From Bacillota bacterium (GTDB lineage Bacteria; Bacillota; Clostridia; Lachnospirales; Lachnospiraceae): a stretch of DNA of 64,000 nucleotides. The DNA lies in NCBI GenBank assembly GCA_023399055.1, contig JAEWQV010000031.1, positions 46,487 through 110,486 of the forward strand, read 5' to 3'. The position numbers and the translations under genes are program-made. Shown in pieces: positions 15,536-24,505 of this stretch. The first letter of the stretch is position 1. Each line of letters begins with the position of its first letter. A model generated the notes under the pieces. The model had not been told where the DNA came from. It saw only the letters and a program-made list of their open reading frames with translations, and searched no databases.

Positions 15536-15916
15536 CTACTCTGTTACATGTTCCGTCAAAAAATTCTGCATCGCAGTAACCGACGTATTACTAATAACGT
15601 GTTCAATCAGGCAGGCATCCTCATCTGCAGTCTCTGCATCTACCTGCAACACTGTGGTTAAAAATTGATAAATCAAATGATGCTTTCGCGCAGTAAACTC
15701 TGCTATTTCACGTCCTGTTGGTGTTAAATATACTAGTTTGTACCTTTCATTCGTAATCAACCCTTTTTCAGAAAGTGTTGACATTGCGCTGTTGGTACTA
15801 GCCTTTGATACTCCGAGTCTCTCCGCTATATCGGATACTCTTGCACCCTCTCCCTGTTTACCAAGTTCATAAATAGCTTCGAGATAATTTTCCATCGTAT
15901 AGGTAAGTTTGTTCAT
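15536..15916 (-). CDS. DtxR/MntR-family metal-dependent regulator
   Basis: 126 aa. An N-terminal winged helix-turn-helix (RVSDIAERLGVSKASTNSAM) is followed by the metal-binding/dimerisation helix region (ARKHHLIYQFLTTVLQVD, DACLIEHVIS), which has the family's His/Glu/Cys-type ligands. It lacks the C-terminal SH3-like domain, as in MntR-sized members. The start follows GGCGGAG. No metal transporter is adjacent, so target genes must lie elsewhere. Metal specificity (Mn or Fe) cannot be read from sequence alone. Confidence 0.85.
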   Translation of the reverse strand: MNKLTYTMENYLEAIYELGKQGEGARVSDIAERLGVSKASTNSAMSTLSEKGLITNERYKLVYLTPTGREIAEFTARKHHLIYQFLTTVLQVDAETADEDACLIEHVISNTSVTAMQNFLTEHVTE

Positions 15917-16035
15917 TCTTTCTGACTCCGCCTTTCGGATTTATTCAGTTCGGCTTGTATAATATTTTCCAATAAACTGAACCCATTATAATACAAAAAA
16001 ATGCAAAAATAAAGTAGGAACTAGCTTCTATTCTA

Positions 16036-16962
16036 CTACTCCTTAAATAGGCTATCTATCACTTTATCGTAATCATATAAACGTTCTGCTTTTCTAATCT
16101 TCTTCCCATAGCTTGTTGTGTCAGTAAACATAGGCAGCATATAGAACCATATTTCCTTCATTTTAAACAGGACATTTCTGTCGCCATGCATTACTTTGAT
16201 GTAATCCTGGTATACCATGTCATGAAACTTAATTAACAAAGCTTTATCTACTATGTTTCCTTCTTGGATTTCCGAAAGAAGTCCCGGATTGGCAATAAGA
16301 CCCCTGCCAATCATCACAGTATCAATTGTAGGAAATGCCTGTGTGAACTCCTTATAGCTTTCTACCGACACAATGTCTCCGTTATATACAACTTTATTTT
16401 TACTTAACGAAACCGAATCTGAAAATATCTTCAGGTTCGGCTTATTATTATAAAAATCTTTCTGAATTCTTGGATGTATGATTAATTCACTTATAGGATA
16501 TTTGTTAAAAATTTCAATCAATTCATAAAACTCTTCTGGATCATCCTTGCCAATTCTAGTTTTGACAGATATTTTTACTGTGGTTTCAACAAATATTTCT
16601 TCTAGAAATTGATCCAGCTGTTCCTGTTTTGCCAGAAAACCCGAGCCTTTATTCTTCGCTACCACGGTTCCTGAGGGACACCCCAAATTTAGATTAACCT
16701 CTTCATAGCCCAGATGCTTTAGCTTATTCGCTGTATAAATAAAATCCTGAGCCTGATTGGTTAAAAGCTGTGGAACTAAACATAAACCTTTATTGTTTTC
16801 AGGTAGTACATCATTAATTTCTTTTGACTTAAATTTATCACTCTGGTTAGCAATGATAAATGGGGAAAAATATTTGCTAACATCCTTACCGAAACATTCG
16901 TAAAATGCATTTCGATAGATATATCCAGTGATGCCCTCCAAAGGTGCAAAATAAAACTTCAT
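16036..16962 (-). CDS. tRNA-dihydrouridine synthase family protein
   Basis: 308 aa FMN-dependent TIM-barrel enzyme that reduces uridines in tRNA. It starts FYFAPLEGITG, carries the catalytic-Cys motif NLGCPSGTVVAKNKGSG, and has a phosphate-binding region near MIGRGLIANPGLL. The C-terminal helical tRNA-binding part is present. The start has GGAG 8 nt upstream. It begins 18 nt after the GIY-YIG gene, and the tRNA methylase TrmO gene lies just upstream of that, so these three may form one transcript devoted to RNA. Which uridine is modified is not predictable here. Confidence 0.9.
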   Translation of the reverse strand: MKFYFAPLEGITGYIYRNAFYECFGKDVSKYFSPFIIANQSDKFKSKEINDVLPENNKGLCLVPQLLTNQAQDFIYTANKLKHLGYEEVNLNLGCPSGTVVAKNKGSGFLAKQEQLDQFLEEIFVETTVKISVKTRIGKDDPEEFYELIEIFNKYPISELIIHPRIQKDFYNNKPNLKIFSDSVSLSKNKVVYNGDIVSVESYKEFTQAFPTIDTVMIGRGLIANPGLLSEIQEGNIVDKALLIKFHDMVYQDYIKVMHGDRNVLFKMKEIWFYMLPMFTDTTSYGKKIRKAERLYDYDKVIDSLFKE

Positions 16963-16980
16963 TGGTATTAACTCCTTATT

Positions 16981-17325
16981 CTATATGAACTTTTTTTCCG
17001 TAATATCTTCCGTAACCATTTCCCTAAGAACCTTTAAGTCCTCTGTATAGTCCGTCTTTGACTCATCCGTATCATAATCTAATTCTGCTAAGATAGTTTG
17101 TTCGTAATTGGAACTGCCGTTGATTTTCCATTCACTCTGTAATTCTCTGTCCTTAAACATACCGGAATCCAGTTTAAATATATTTCCATTCATGGTTCCT
17201 TTTAAATTCTGTGTAACGCCGACATAGGTTTTTCCTGTTACTCTATTTTTTATCTGATAAACACCCATAGATGTTTTACTACTCTTATAAGATTCTTTCA
17301 ATTCTTTTTTACGGTCACTTTGCAT
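16981..17325 (-). CDS. GIY-YIG domain protein
   Basis: About 114 aa. The core GVYQIKNRVTGKTYVGVTQN matches the GIY-YIG nuclease fold (GVY ... YVG), but the later catalytic Arg/Glu/Asn positions are not obvious in this short protein, so activity is uncertain. The frame extends to 17340, but GGAGG there overlaps codons 3-5 and serves the ATG at 17325. It sits between trmO and the dihydrouridine synthase gene. Similar small GIY-YIG proteins are common in clostridia without known function. Confidence 0.7.
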   Translation of the reverse strand: MQSDRKKELKESYKSSKTSMGVYQIKNRVTGKTYVGVTQNLKGTMNGNIFKLDSGMFKDRELQSEWKINGSSNYEQTILAELDYDTDESKTDYTEDLKVLREMVTEDITEKKFI

Positions 17326-17383
17326 AGTTACCTCCTGCAATATTTGAGCTTAGTTTCTAAATAGCTTCTCCTGCTGTTAATAA

Positions 17384-18154
17384 TTATTTTTCTTCTAGCT
17401 TTGTTACCTCACAAACCGTTAACAGCAAATCAGATACTGTGAATCTGATATTAAAGCCTGCATAGGAAAACCCGTATTTTCGTTCTGGGTCATCATGATA
17501 GGAGGGGCGTGGATCATGTGCCATAATTCCATAGAGAGCTTCATGGTGCTTCCCTGGGATAAGGTTAATTAACTCTTCAGGAAAATCCACCTGAAGCTCA
17601 TAATCCTTTAAAGATTCGGCAAACCCACCGGTTGCCTCTGGATGACTGTCCGTATAAGGAAGATAAGGTTTAATATCATAGATTGGTGTCTGATCCATAA
17701 GGTCTGCACCGGATACCCGCAGTACCGGTCCCAAATCCGAATTAATCTCTATGCCTTCTAATTTTACAGAAGAAAGCCCTAAAGGGTTTGGTCGAAAGGG
17801 TGATCTTGTTGCGAATACTCCCATACGCTTGTTTCCACCTAGTCTGGGTGGTTTGACCATTGGAGACCAAGTATCCATTTTCGTATGAAAGAAGCCCCAT
17901 ATCAGCCAGACATGCGTGAAGCCTTCCATCCCTCTAAGAGCGTCAATGTTACGGTATTCCGGCTCAAAAACAATAGTTGCTTTTACAGAATCTACAATTC
18001 CACTCTGTCTGGGTATTCCAAACTTTTCAGGGAACTCTGTCCGAATTCGCGCAATAATTTTCAATTTATGATTCTCCAACTGATGATGGTTTGGATTAAT
18101 GTTCTTTGTCGCCTTAACCCATTGCTTTTTCTTTGAATTATCTACATTACTCAT
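17384..18154 (-). CDS. trmO: tRNA (t6A37) N6-methyltransferase TrmO
   Basis: 256 aa TrmO/TsaA (YaeB, VirR/UPF0066) family protein, which methylates N6-threonylcarbamoyladenosine at tRNA position 37 using SAM. Visible motifs are KFGIPRQSGIV, GFTHVWLIWGF, MGVFATRSPFRPNPLGLSSV and DLMDQTPIYDIKPYLPY. The start at 18154 has GGAGA 7 nt upstream. Downstream genes are the GIY-YIG protein and a dihydrouridine synthase, consistent with an RNA-modification group. At 256 aa it is somewhat longer than the core family, with an extra N-terminal 35 residues. Confidence 0.9.
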   Translation of the reverse strand: MSNVDNSKKKQWVKATKNINPNHHQLENHKLKIIARIRTEFPEKFGIPRQSGIVDSVKATIVFEPEYRNIDALRGMEGFTHVWLIWGFFHTKMDTWSPMVKPPRLGGNKRMGVFATRSPFRPNPLGLSSVKLEGIEINSDLGPVLRVSGADLMDQTPIYDIKPYLPYTDSHPEATGGFAESLKDYELQVDFPEELINLIPGKHHEALYGIMAHDPRPSYHDDPERKYGFSYAGFNIRFTVSDLLLTVCEVTKLEEK

Positions 18155-18573
18155 TCTCTGTCTCCTGCAACTTGTCCTTGCATTTATTCGAATATTTATC
18201 CATTCTGCTAATATTAATAATAATAGCTTCCTACTTCTATCTATAACAATTAACTTATAATTTATCTACAGCTTTTTCATGTTGGTAGATATTATACTAG
18301 ATGAACCAGGTTTTGTACAGTCAAGTCACAAAACCTAGCAGTAAAATCAGAGATGGTATTAAAATATCAATACCTCCTCCCGTTGAATATTATGTTATCA
18401 ATATTCTTAATTAAATAATTGTTTGATGTTCTAAATTAAATAATAGTTTGATAAATTACATTAAAATACTCCTAAAATAGTTTTAGAAGCATACCTATTT
18501 TAGGAGTATTTTTATGGTTTCATTTTAAAATACTTTAATTAAATAATCCAGTTACGATGTTAAAGTATATTTC
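18155..18573. other. intergenic region with direct repeats and a terminator
   Basis: This 419-nt gap holds the terminator of the nitroreductase gene (18468-18507) and two near-identical 19-nt direct repeats AATTAAATAATNGTTTGAT at 18409-18427 and 18434-18452, 25 nt apart. A minus-strand GGGAGGAGG near 18380 has no usable start codon after it. I see no gene. Confidence 0.5.
18468..18507 (-). terminator. intrinsic terminator of the nitroreductase gene
   Basis: A perfect 13-bp stem ACTCCTAAAATAG / CTATTTTAGGAGT with a 14-nt loop, followed on the minus strand by ATTTTAAT. Confidence 0.75.
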
Positions 18574-19239
18574 TTAAGCCCAGGTAAAGTTCTCTTTGCC
18601 TGCACCTAATTCGAAATGATACTTTACAATACCAAGATCTAACTTCGTTAGAAATCCAAGTCCTGCTTTTGCCGTTACTTTATTTCCTTCCAAAGTAAAA
18701 TAAAACTTCTGTTGGTTAATGGCGGTAGGTGCCAACTGTGCAGCTTCCATACCTTTTTTAAACCAATCCGGCACATTACCCTGAACCTTCGATAACTCTT
18801 CTACACTTTTTGTCTTATGAGGAATCCCATCCTTATCGAAATAACCGATTGTTATTACTGCCAGAAGCTTCTCTCCTTTGTCGACTATGGCTTTACATTT
18901 GCCTTTACTGTAAGTACCAGCTACCCAGCAGGTGCCAAGATTAAGTTCTCTTGCCTTTAATACAACTTTTTCACCATAATAGCCAGCCTTCTCTTCCAAG
19001 TCCTTTGTCTTTTTCCCAACAACTGCAATATAATTATTAACATTGCTGAACTTTCCATAATGCGCCATAAAGCCATCAAAAGCTGCTGAATCCTCCAGAC
19101 ATAACTGTAAATGTAAATCCCCTTTTTTATTACATTCTTCTATCAGTTCCTGTAATTCCTTTACGACCTGTGGCTCCATTTTACGTTCGTTATAGCTACG
19201 TACTGAGTGTCGTGCCTTCATTATCTCAAAAGCATCCAT
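18574..19239 (-). CDS. nitroreductase family protein (TM1586 type)
   Basis: 221 aa FMN-binding nitroreductase-fold protein. The N-terminus IMKARHSVRSYNERKMEPQ carries the FMN-phosphate-binding RHSVR; LNLGTCWVAG and LAPTAINQQKFYF are the other flavin/substrate segments. The tandem half-repeat layout with NQQKF near the end matches the putative TM1586-type group, which is longer in the middle than classical nitroreductases. AAGGAG precedes the ATG. It is a single gene with its own terminator. The substrate is unknown. Confidence 0.85.
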   Translation of the reverse strand: MDAFEIMKARHSVRSYNERKMEPQVVKELQELIEECNKKGDLHLQLCLEDSAAFDGFMAHYGKFSNVNNYIAVVGKKTKDLEEKAGYYGEKVVLKARELNLGTCWVAGTYSKGKCKAIVDKGEKLLAVITIGYFDKDGIPHKTKSVEELSKVQGNVPDWFKKGMEAAQLAPTAINQQKFYFTLEGNKVTAKAGLGFLTKLDLGIVKYHFELGAGKENFTWA

Positions 19240-19389
19240 GTTTATCTCCTTATTCTAAGTCAAATTTAGATTGTTTACAATTTATTTCTTATTGTAGTAT
19301 ATTACTTTACAATAATCAATAGACTTAAAACAAGTTTTTACTCCTATATGAATTAACAAAGTACCTACCTTAGTTAATTATGACCTAAT

Positions 19390-20556
19390 TCAATCTGCGT
19401 CATTTATGATATCCCATTCATTTTTCTTCCTCTTACGTGTTAACAATACCCCACTGGTTAGAGCAGTAAACGGTGCTACAGTGACCAGACCAATACTACC
19501 AATCATGGTCTCTAGTATCTCTGCTGCCACAAATTTATAATTTAATATGTTATAAATTGGCGTTCCCTGCGCCATGAATACCATTAGCAAGGCTATGTAA
19601 CCGCCGGAATAAGCCAACAGAAGCGTTGTTGTCTGCGTACCAAGTGCTGCTCTGCCTACCCGTATTCCTGACAGAGTTGCTTCCTTCCATTCAATGTCTG
19701 GCTTCTTCTCCACAACCTCATTAACGGATGAGGTAATATCCACTGCCAAATCCATTACCGCACCTACGCTTCCAATGAAGATACCTGCAGTAAATATACG
19801 CGTTAGATTAAGATTAACATACCCGCTATAAAGAAGACTTTCCGAAAATGGCATAATAGCACCATGCACTTTATATAAGTCAGTAAATATGATACCCAAA
19901 ATAACAGTTGTAATAGTTCCTAAAAGGGAACCTGTAATAGCAGACATCGCCTGACGATCAAAACCATATACCATAATTATTGTAATTATAATTAAAATTA
20001 GGACGATTAAGAAGCCAAATAAAATTGGGTTATAACCACTAAGATAACCTGGCACCATAACCTTCCATATCATTAATACAGTAACCGCAAAGGATATCAA
20101 GGATCTGATTCCTGTTTTACCAGCAAATAGAATTAGTAGTAATGCAAAGATTCCAACCAGAATTACTTCTTTACCTATTCGATATTGATCAATCATATTG
20201 ACAGATTTAATCTTGTTCTCCTCATAACTGATAACGACTAAAGCTTTATCTCCCTGCTCAAAGAGTTTATCCTGCTCTAGTGAGCCATTTAATAAATTAA
20301 TACCGTCCACTATTTGACCCTTAAATCGTCCACCCAGCAATTTAATTGAGCACCTTTGCTCTCCAGACCGTATTAAACCTGAGTCAATTAACATACTTTC
20401 GTCTGTCTCTAGCACCTCTGCTGTTGTCCGATCTGTTCCTTTATAAATGATAGCCTCCTCAAAACCTGTAGGAATTACAATTAAAACAATAAGAATAATC
20501 AGTGTAACCATAGTAGGTAAATAGGTACTCCACAATCTTTTATGCCCTAACTTCAT
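19390..20556 (-). CDS. YibE/F family membrane protein
   Basis: 388 aa with an N-terminal membrane segment, an extracytoplasmic region of about 100 residues (AEVLETDESMLIDSGLIRSG and on) and about seven C-terminal membrane helices including AVMDLAVDITSSVNEVVEKK and LGTQTTTLLLAYSGG. This matches the YibE/F family. The family is a predicted transporter group without a firmly established substrate. It lies between the alkaline phosphatase and nitroreductase genes; a hairpin separates it from the phosphatase gene. Confidence 0.85.
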   Translation of the reverse strand: MKLGHKRLWSTYLPTMVTLIILIVLIVIPTGFEEAIIYKGTDRTTAEVLETDESMLIDSGLIRSGEQRCSIKLLGGRFKGQIVDGINLLNGSLEQDKLFEQGDKALVVISYEENKIKSVNMIDQYRIGKEVILVGIFALLLILFAGKTGIRSLISFAVTVLMIWKVMVPGYLSGYNPILFGFLIVLILIIITIIMVYGFDRQAMSAITGSLLGTITTVILGIIFTDLYKVHGAIMPFSESLLYSGYVNLNLTRIFTAGIFIGSVGAVMDLAVDITSSVNEVVEKKPDIEWKEATLSGIRVGRAALGTQTTTLLLAYSGGYIALLMVFMAQGTPIYNILNYKFVAAEILETMIGSIGLVTVAPFTALTSGVLLTRKRKKNEWDIINDAD

Positions 20557-20607
20557 CTACGACCATACCTTTCTTTACACCTGAAAACTTTTCCCATACC
20601 ACGACAA

Positions 20608-20640
20608 CTGGAAGAAACTCGCATTGCGTGTTTCTTCCAG
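20608..20640 (-). terminator. hairpin downstream of the alkaline phosphatase gene
   Basis: CTGGAAGAAAC pairs with GTTTCTTCCAG (11 bp, 11-nt loop). The minus-strand tail is TTGTCG, so the U-tract is poor. Confidence 0.6.
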
Positions 20641-20675
20641 TTCATGAAAAGTGAAGCAACTTATCCTTTCACCAG
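20641..20675 (-). repeat. 3'-UTR element, copy 2 (downstream of alkaline phosphatase gene)
   Basis: In gene sense it reads GGTGAAAGGATAAGTTGCTT then CACTTTTCATGAA, directly before the terminator-like hairpin. It is the most diverged of four related copies. Confidence 0.5.
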
Positions 20676-20706
20676 GTGCGGGATAGAAGTTCACGGGTTC
20701 GTATAT

Positions 20707-22239
20707 TTATTTAACTGCGGTTAATGCCGCTAAATTCTTATATACTTCCGTATTATCATAATATCCTTCAAAGCTTTCAGCTCCATTACCAAGAGCAAAA
20801 ACAGGAACTGGAATACCCGTATGGGAATAGGAACTGAAGGCAATACCCGATTTGTTATTGAGGATATGGCAAATAGTTACCGTAAGAGGCTCGTAGGTAC
20901 CATATAATACATACTCTTCTTCTGTTAACTGCTTTATCTCATTCATAGTCATGTTATAGGCATCCAGAAGTTTATTATATTCATAATCTGTTAATACCAA
21001 ATGACTATCCACAGCACTAGCTGCCTTATTTTCTGGTACAAGTCCAAAATTTTTCTCAATGTCTAATAAAACCTGTGAGAATTTCGTGTTATTCTTTTTA
21101 TAATTAGCTACGTAACTGGTATCAAATTTTGCATAAGATATCTTTTGGTTCTTAATATTTGCAAGATAGGTATCATAATTTGTTCCAGCAAAACCTATGG
21201 TTAAGCCACCGGTCTCATGATCTCCTGTTACTAAGATTAAGGTTTCCTCTGGATGCTTATTATAGAAGTCTATGGCAACATTTACCGCATTACTAAGGGC
21301 AACTGTATCTTGAATAGTGGAAGCTGCATCATTTGCATGACATGCCCAGTCAATCTTTCCACCTTCTACCATCATAAAGAATCCCTTGCTGTTATCCAGA
21401 ACATCAATTCCTTTTTTCACATAATCAGCAAGCTTCCATTCATTTGCCGCAGCATCAATGGAATAGCTCATCGCTTCAGAATCTGCTAAGGTTTCTGCAA
21501 TAACAAGAGCTTTTCCATCGGAAGCTTTTAAATTATTTGCAGCAACTTGTGTCTTTATTACTTTATAACCAGCCTTTGCAGCTAAATCATAAAGACTGGG
21601 CTGATCATTTTTATTTCCGGTAGGTTTAAGTAATGCTCCGCCTGCGAAATAATCGAAGTTACTTGCTATCATTTCCAATCCAATTTCATAATAATTATTT
21701 CTGGTGGTTTGATGAGCATAGAAAGCTGCTGGTGTAGCATGATTAATATTTACGGATGAGATAATACCAATCTTATAGCCCAATTGCTTTTTCAACTTTT
21801 CAGAAATAGTTTCATACTTTACAGTTAAAGAAGTATCCATGTTGATGACACCACTGTAGGTTTTATATCCTGTAGACATTGACGTCGCTGTGGAGGCGGA
21901 ATCCGGGCAAAACGAAGTACTGTCAAAAGTCTGTGCCGATCCAGCAATCGGAAAATTCATAAAGCTAAGATTATCTGATTTCACCTTACCGCCACTCTGC
22001 GTTGCTCCAAGATAATAGGATGCTGCTTGTACCTGGGGATAACTCATGCCATCGCCGATAAATAAGAAGATATACTTTGGAGCCTTTGTACCCTTTTCCT
22101 TTATTACCTTTGTGATTGCAACATTTTTCTTTTCTTCTGAAGCTTGCGCTCTGCTATCTGTATTAATCAGGACAGCAGATGTAACGAACAATACAAATAA
22201 CATTCCTAATGCCAGAACTCTTTTCCAATACTTCTTCAT
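20707..22239 (-). CDS. secreted alkaline phosphatase
   Basis: 510 aa with an N-terminal signal sequence (VLALGMLFVLFVTSAVLI). It belongs to the classic metal-dependent alkaline phosphatase family: IFLFIGDGMSYPQ (metal Asp), CPDSASTATSMSTGYKTYSG (nucleophile Ser in DSA), GGKIDWACHANDA and VTGDHETGGL (metal His/Asp). It releases phosphate from phosphomonoesters outside the membrane. The start has AAGGAG upstream. It is single-gene, with a related 3'-UTR element downstream. I could not recognise a convincing Pho box. Confidence 0.93.
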   Translation of the reverse strand: MKKYWKRVLALGMLFVLFVTSAVLINTDSRAQASEEKKNVAITKVIKEKGTKAPKYIFLFIGDGMSYPQVQAASYYLGATQSGGKVKSDNLSFMNFPIAGSAQTFDSTSFCPDSASTATSMSTGYKTYSGVINMDTSLTVKYETISEKLKKQLGYKIGIISSVNINHATPAAFYAHQTTRNNYYEIGLEMIASNFDYFAGGALLKPTGNKNDQPSLYDLAAKAGYKVIKTQVAANNLKASDGKALVIAETLADSEAMSYSIDAAANEWKLADYVKKGIDVLDNSKGFFMMVEGGKIDWACHANDAASTIQDTVALSNAVNVAIDFYNKHPEETLILVTGDHETGGLTIGFAGTNYDTYLANIKNQKISYAKFDTSYVANYKKNNTKFSQVLLDIEKNFGLVPENKAASAVDSHLVLTDYEYNKLLDAYNMTMNEIKQLTEEEYVLYGTYEPLTVTICHILNNKSGIAFSSYSHTGIPVPVFALGNGAESFEGYYDNTEVYKNLAALTAVK

Positions 22240-22669
22240 ACTTCGTCTCCTTTTGAGATATAGTTTTATATTTCTCCTTAACTATATCAATTCCTTTGTA
22301 AAATCTACTATCATCTAAAAGTTAAATATTGGATAACTATGGATGAAATAAAAGACAAGTTTGATAAAAGTAATCAAAATCTATTTCACACTAATTTCAA
22401 ATTTATGTCAGTGATTTTTTACACAGGTAACCTATGAATGTTACCTGTCGGCAATTTTCCGCAACAAAAAAGCCTATTACCAATGTTATGTTTCCTTTTT
22501 GCTTTCATACATTTATGTATATCGGCGAATCATAACTCAATAGGCTTTTCTTTCACTAACTATTTAATTCGTATGCCACTTCTCGGTTTTTATTTAGTTT
22601 ATCCTCAATTGGAACTTATGATTTTCATACTTTACTGCGAAATCTTACTATAAACAGAATAATCGTCAA
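22240..22669. other. intergenic region with two hairpins
   Basis: The gap holds a 9-bp hairpin ACAGGTAAC/GTTACCTGT at 22423-22448 without U-tract, the probable terminator of the MFS gene, and the promoter side of the alkaline phosphatase gene. No coding region is supported. Confidence 0.5.
22466..22550 (-). terminator. probable terminator of the MFS gene
   Basis: GAAAAGCCTATT and AATAGGCTTTTTT form an 11-bp stem around a ~60-nt loop that can fold further; the minus-strand 3' arm ends in six Ts. Confidence 0.5.
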
Positions 22670-23896
22670 TTATTCTACACGTTCAGCGATGGGTTCACCC
22701 ACTTTAAGTAAGTTCTTATTCCTAACTAAGAAAAATGCCTGCACGAATATTATTACACCTGTTCCAATTAATAACCACTCGATTTTAACTGCGTCAGAGA
22801 GTGGTCCAAAGAGTAGCATTGCTAAAGGCATCATGGAACTTGAGATCATACCAAATACTCCAAAAATTCTTCCTAAATAATCCCCTTCCACTCGTTCCTG
22901 TAAAATTACGACGAAAGGTGTATTAAATCCAGGAATGCTAAGACCTGTGGTGAACATAAAGAATAAATAAATCCAAAAATTTGGAATAACGCCGAGAGCT
23001 AAGGTACTGATGCCAAAAAGTAAACACGCCACAAACATGGTTTTAACTTTGTTTTTAAATCCACCCCAAGAAGCAATTAAAAGTCCACTAATCATAGTTC
23101 CTATTGAAAACACAATTTCTATCGCAGTTAGCCTCCATACTTCATCTCCAAAGGTACGAGCAACCTGAAGAGGTGTTAAAAATGCTGCTGGAGATACCAA
23201 GAAAAGAAAGATACCACAGAACACAAAAAAATCTCTGATATACTTATGTGTTCTTATATAACTAACACCCATTTTGAAATCTGTAAGATAATTTATCTTC
23301 TCCTTTTGTAACGCCTTTTCATGTGGCTTTATACGGATAAAAGTCAACATAATAAATACTGCAATTGCTGCTGTTAAAACATCAATAAAAAAGATATTTT
23401 CTAGTGGTGCAACAGACATGAGTGCCCCGCTAACCATTGGTGACAACAATAAAATAAGCGATTGAATACTTCCATTAATACCGTTAACCTTAGTCAGTTT
23501 ATCTTCCGGAACAATTTGTGGAAGAAAAGCATTCACAGCTGGTGATTGTATTCCACCACCAATTGCCCTAACAGAGGATATCACAAACAAAAGCCAAATG
23601 GATTTAAACCCATTCATATAGAGAAGAGCTAATATTAAAGTAGATGCTGCTATCATCGTATCGGAAAAAACAATCAGTAGCTTACGATTGTATCGGTCAG
23701 CCCATACTCCAGCAAGCGGAGACAGAAAAAATGTAGGAAGAAATCCACATATTATTGAGATTGTCATCATGATGCCTGACTTTGTTTCTAACGTAATGTA
23801 CCACATTATTGCATATTGAACTAAGGATGAGCCAAATAAAGAAATTGTTTGACTTGTTAAAAACAAGATAACATTCTTTTTCCAGTTCTCTTTCAT
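22670..23896 (-). CDS. MFS efflux transporter, Mef-like
   Basis: About 408 aa, twelve predicted membrane helices, drug:H+ antiporter-3 type. The N-terminus NWKKNVILFLTSQTISLFGS then SLVQYAIMWYITL closely resembles macrolide efflux proteins of the Mef group, and the MFS motif A region reads GVWADRYNRKLLIV. The frame is open to 23944, but ATG at 23896 preceded by AAAGG fits the family start. Other genes for macrolide/lincosamide-type defence in the window are the ABC-F protein and the macrolide-type glycosyltransferase, but they are not linked to it. Substrate is inference. Confidence 0.82.
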   Translation of the reverse strand: MKENWKKNVILFLTSQTISLFGSSLVQYAIMWYITLETKSGIMMTISIICGFLPTFFLSPLAGVWADRYNRKLLIVFSDTMIAASTLILALLYMNGFKSIWLLFVISSVRAIGGGIQSPAVNAFLPQIVPEDKLTKVNGINGSIQSLILLLSPMVSGALMSVAPLENIFFIDVLTAAIAVFIMLTFIRIKPHEKALQKEKINYLTDFKMGVSYIRTHKYIRDFFVFCGIFLFLVSPAAFLTPLQVARTFGDEVWRLTAIEIVFSIGTMISGLLIASWGGFKNKVKTMFVACLLFGISTLALGVIPNFWIYLFFMFTTGLSIPGFNTPFVVILQERVEGDYLGRIFGVFGMISSSMMPLAMLLFGPLSDAVKIEWLLIGTGVIIFVQAFFLVRNKNLLKVGEPIAERVE

Positions 23897-23983
23897 TAAA
23901 CTACCATACCTTTCTAAACCCGTAGCCATATACCACAGGAACATTTTAAAACACTTATTTCCAAAACGTCTATCTATAATTAA

Positions 23984-24089
23984 AGAGTGAATATTAATTG
24001 TAATAAAAACCTACTTTCTTTGCAAGGATTATAAGTTAAATTCTTTATAATTATGGCTATTTCACATGCATTTTACAATATTCACTCTT
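23984..24089. repeat. inverted-repeat element
   Basis: The left arm AAGAGTGAATATTAATTGTAA (23984-24004, 4-nt bulge) pairs with the right arm TTACAATATTCACTCTT (24073-24089). About 70 nt lie between. It could be a structured RNA of the MFS 5' region or a small MITE; I cannot tell which. Confidence 0.4.
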
Positions 24090-24445
24090 CCTATTTAATT
24101 TCTAGTCTTATTTCTCTTCTTTATGAATAATTACGAGTAAGTTAATTCTATTTTGAAATAAAAATCATCTTAATTAAAGTTATATGTCAGTAATAATTGT
24201 ATAAATATACTTCCCTATTTATCTAATATTTAATTGAAATGTGACATTAATCTTAATTGAGGTTCTTTTTTAATAAGTAATTATAATTATTTTTTTTGTG
24301 TAATTGCCTTTTTATAGGGGTTTAGCCACATCAACTACGCAAATAATTCAAATTGTATTAATTTTCTTTATTTTTCCTTATAAATAATTAATATATACTA
24401 TTAGTAAAATTAATAGCATTTTTTAAAAAAACACTAATATTTATG

Positions 24446-24474
24446 TAGAAATCTGTTGACATATGTGTTATACT
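24446..24474 (+). promoter_or_regulatory. extended -10 promoter of uraA
   Basis: TGTTATACT (24466-24474) is an extended -10 element with TAGAAA (24446-24451) 17 nt upstream as a weak -35. This gives a 5' UTR of about 25 nt. Confidence 0.5.
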
Positions 24475-24505
24475 ACTCGAGATAAATATTAAGGAGGATA
24501 TTGCG

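Larger units (their letters stand above)
23897..24505. other. 609-nt AT-rich divergent intergenic region
   Basis: It separates the Mef-like gene (minus) from uraA (plus). It contains an inverted-repeat element (23984-24089) and the uraA promoter near its right end. The rest is AT-rich without recognisable features; no purine or other riboswitch core is visible upstream of uraA. Confidence 0.5.

Noticed and set aside
18330..18395. Minus-strand GGGAGGAGG followed by a hydrophobic reading frame (IDILIPSLILLLGF)
   Set aside because: Looked like a small toxin or leader peptide, but no ATG, GTG or TTG start exists in that frame; only a 3-codon frame starts near the SD.
22438..22653. 71-codon plus-strand frame in the gap after the alkaline phosphatase gene
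   Set aside because: It covers the terminator hairpin of the MFS gene and has no Shine-Dalgarno sequence.
24455..24460. TTGACA as -35 of uraA
   Set aside because: No acceptable -10 lies 16-18 nt downstream; the extended -10 TGTTATACT overlaps the expected spacer and explains the promoter better.
24100..24505. Purine or PyrR-type control element upstream of uraA
   Set aside because: No riboswitch core or PyrR-type anti-antiterminator is visible and the predicted 5' UTR is only about 25 nt.
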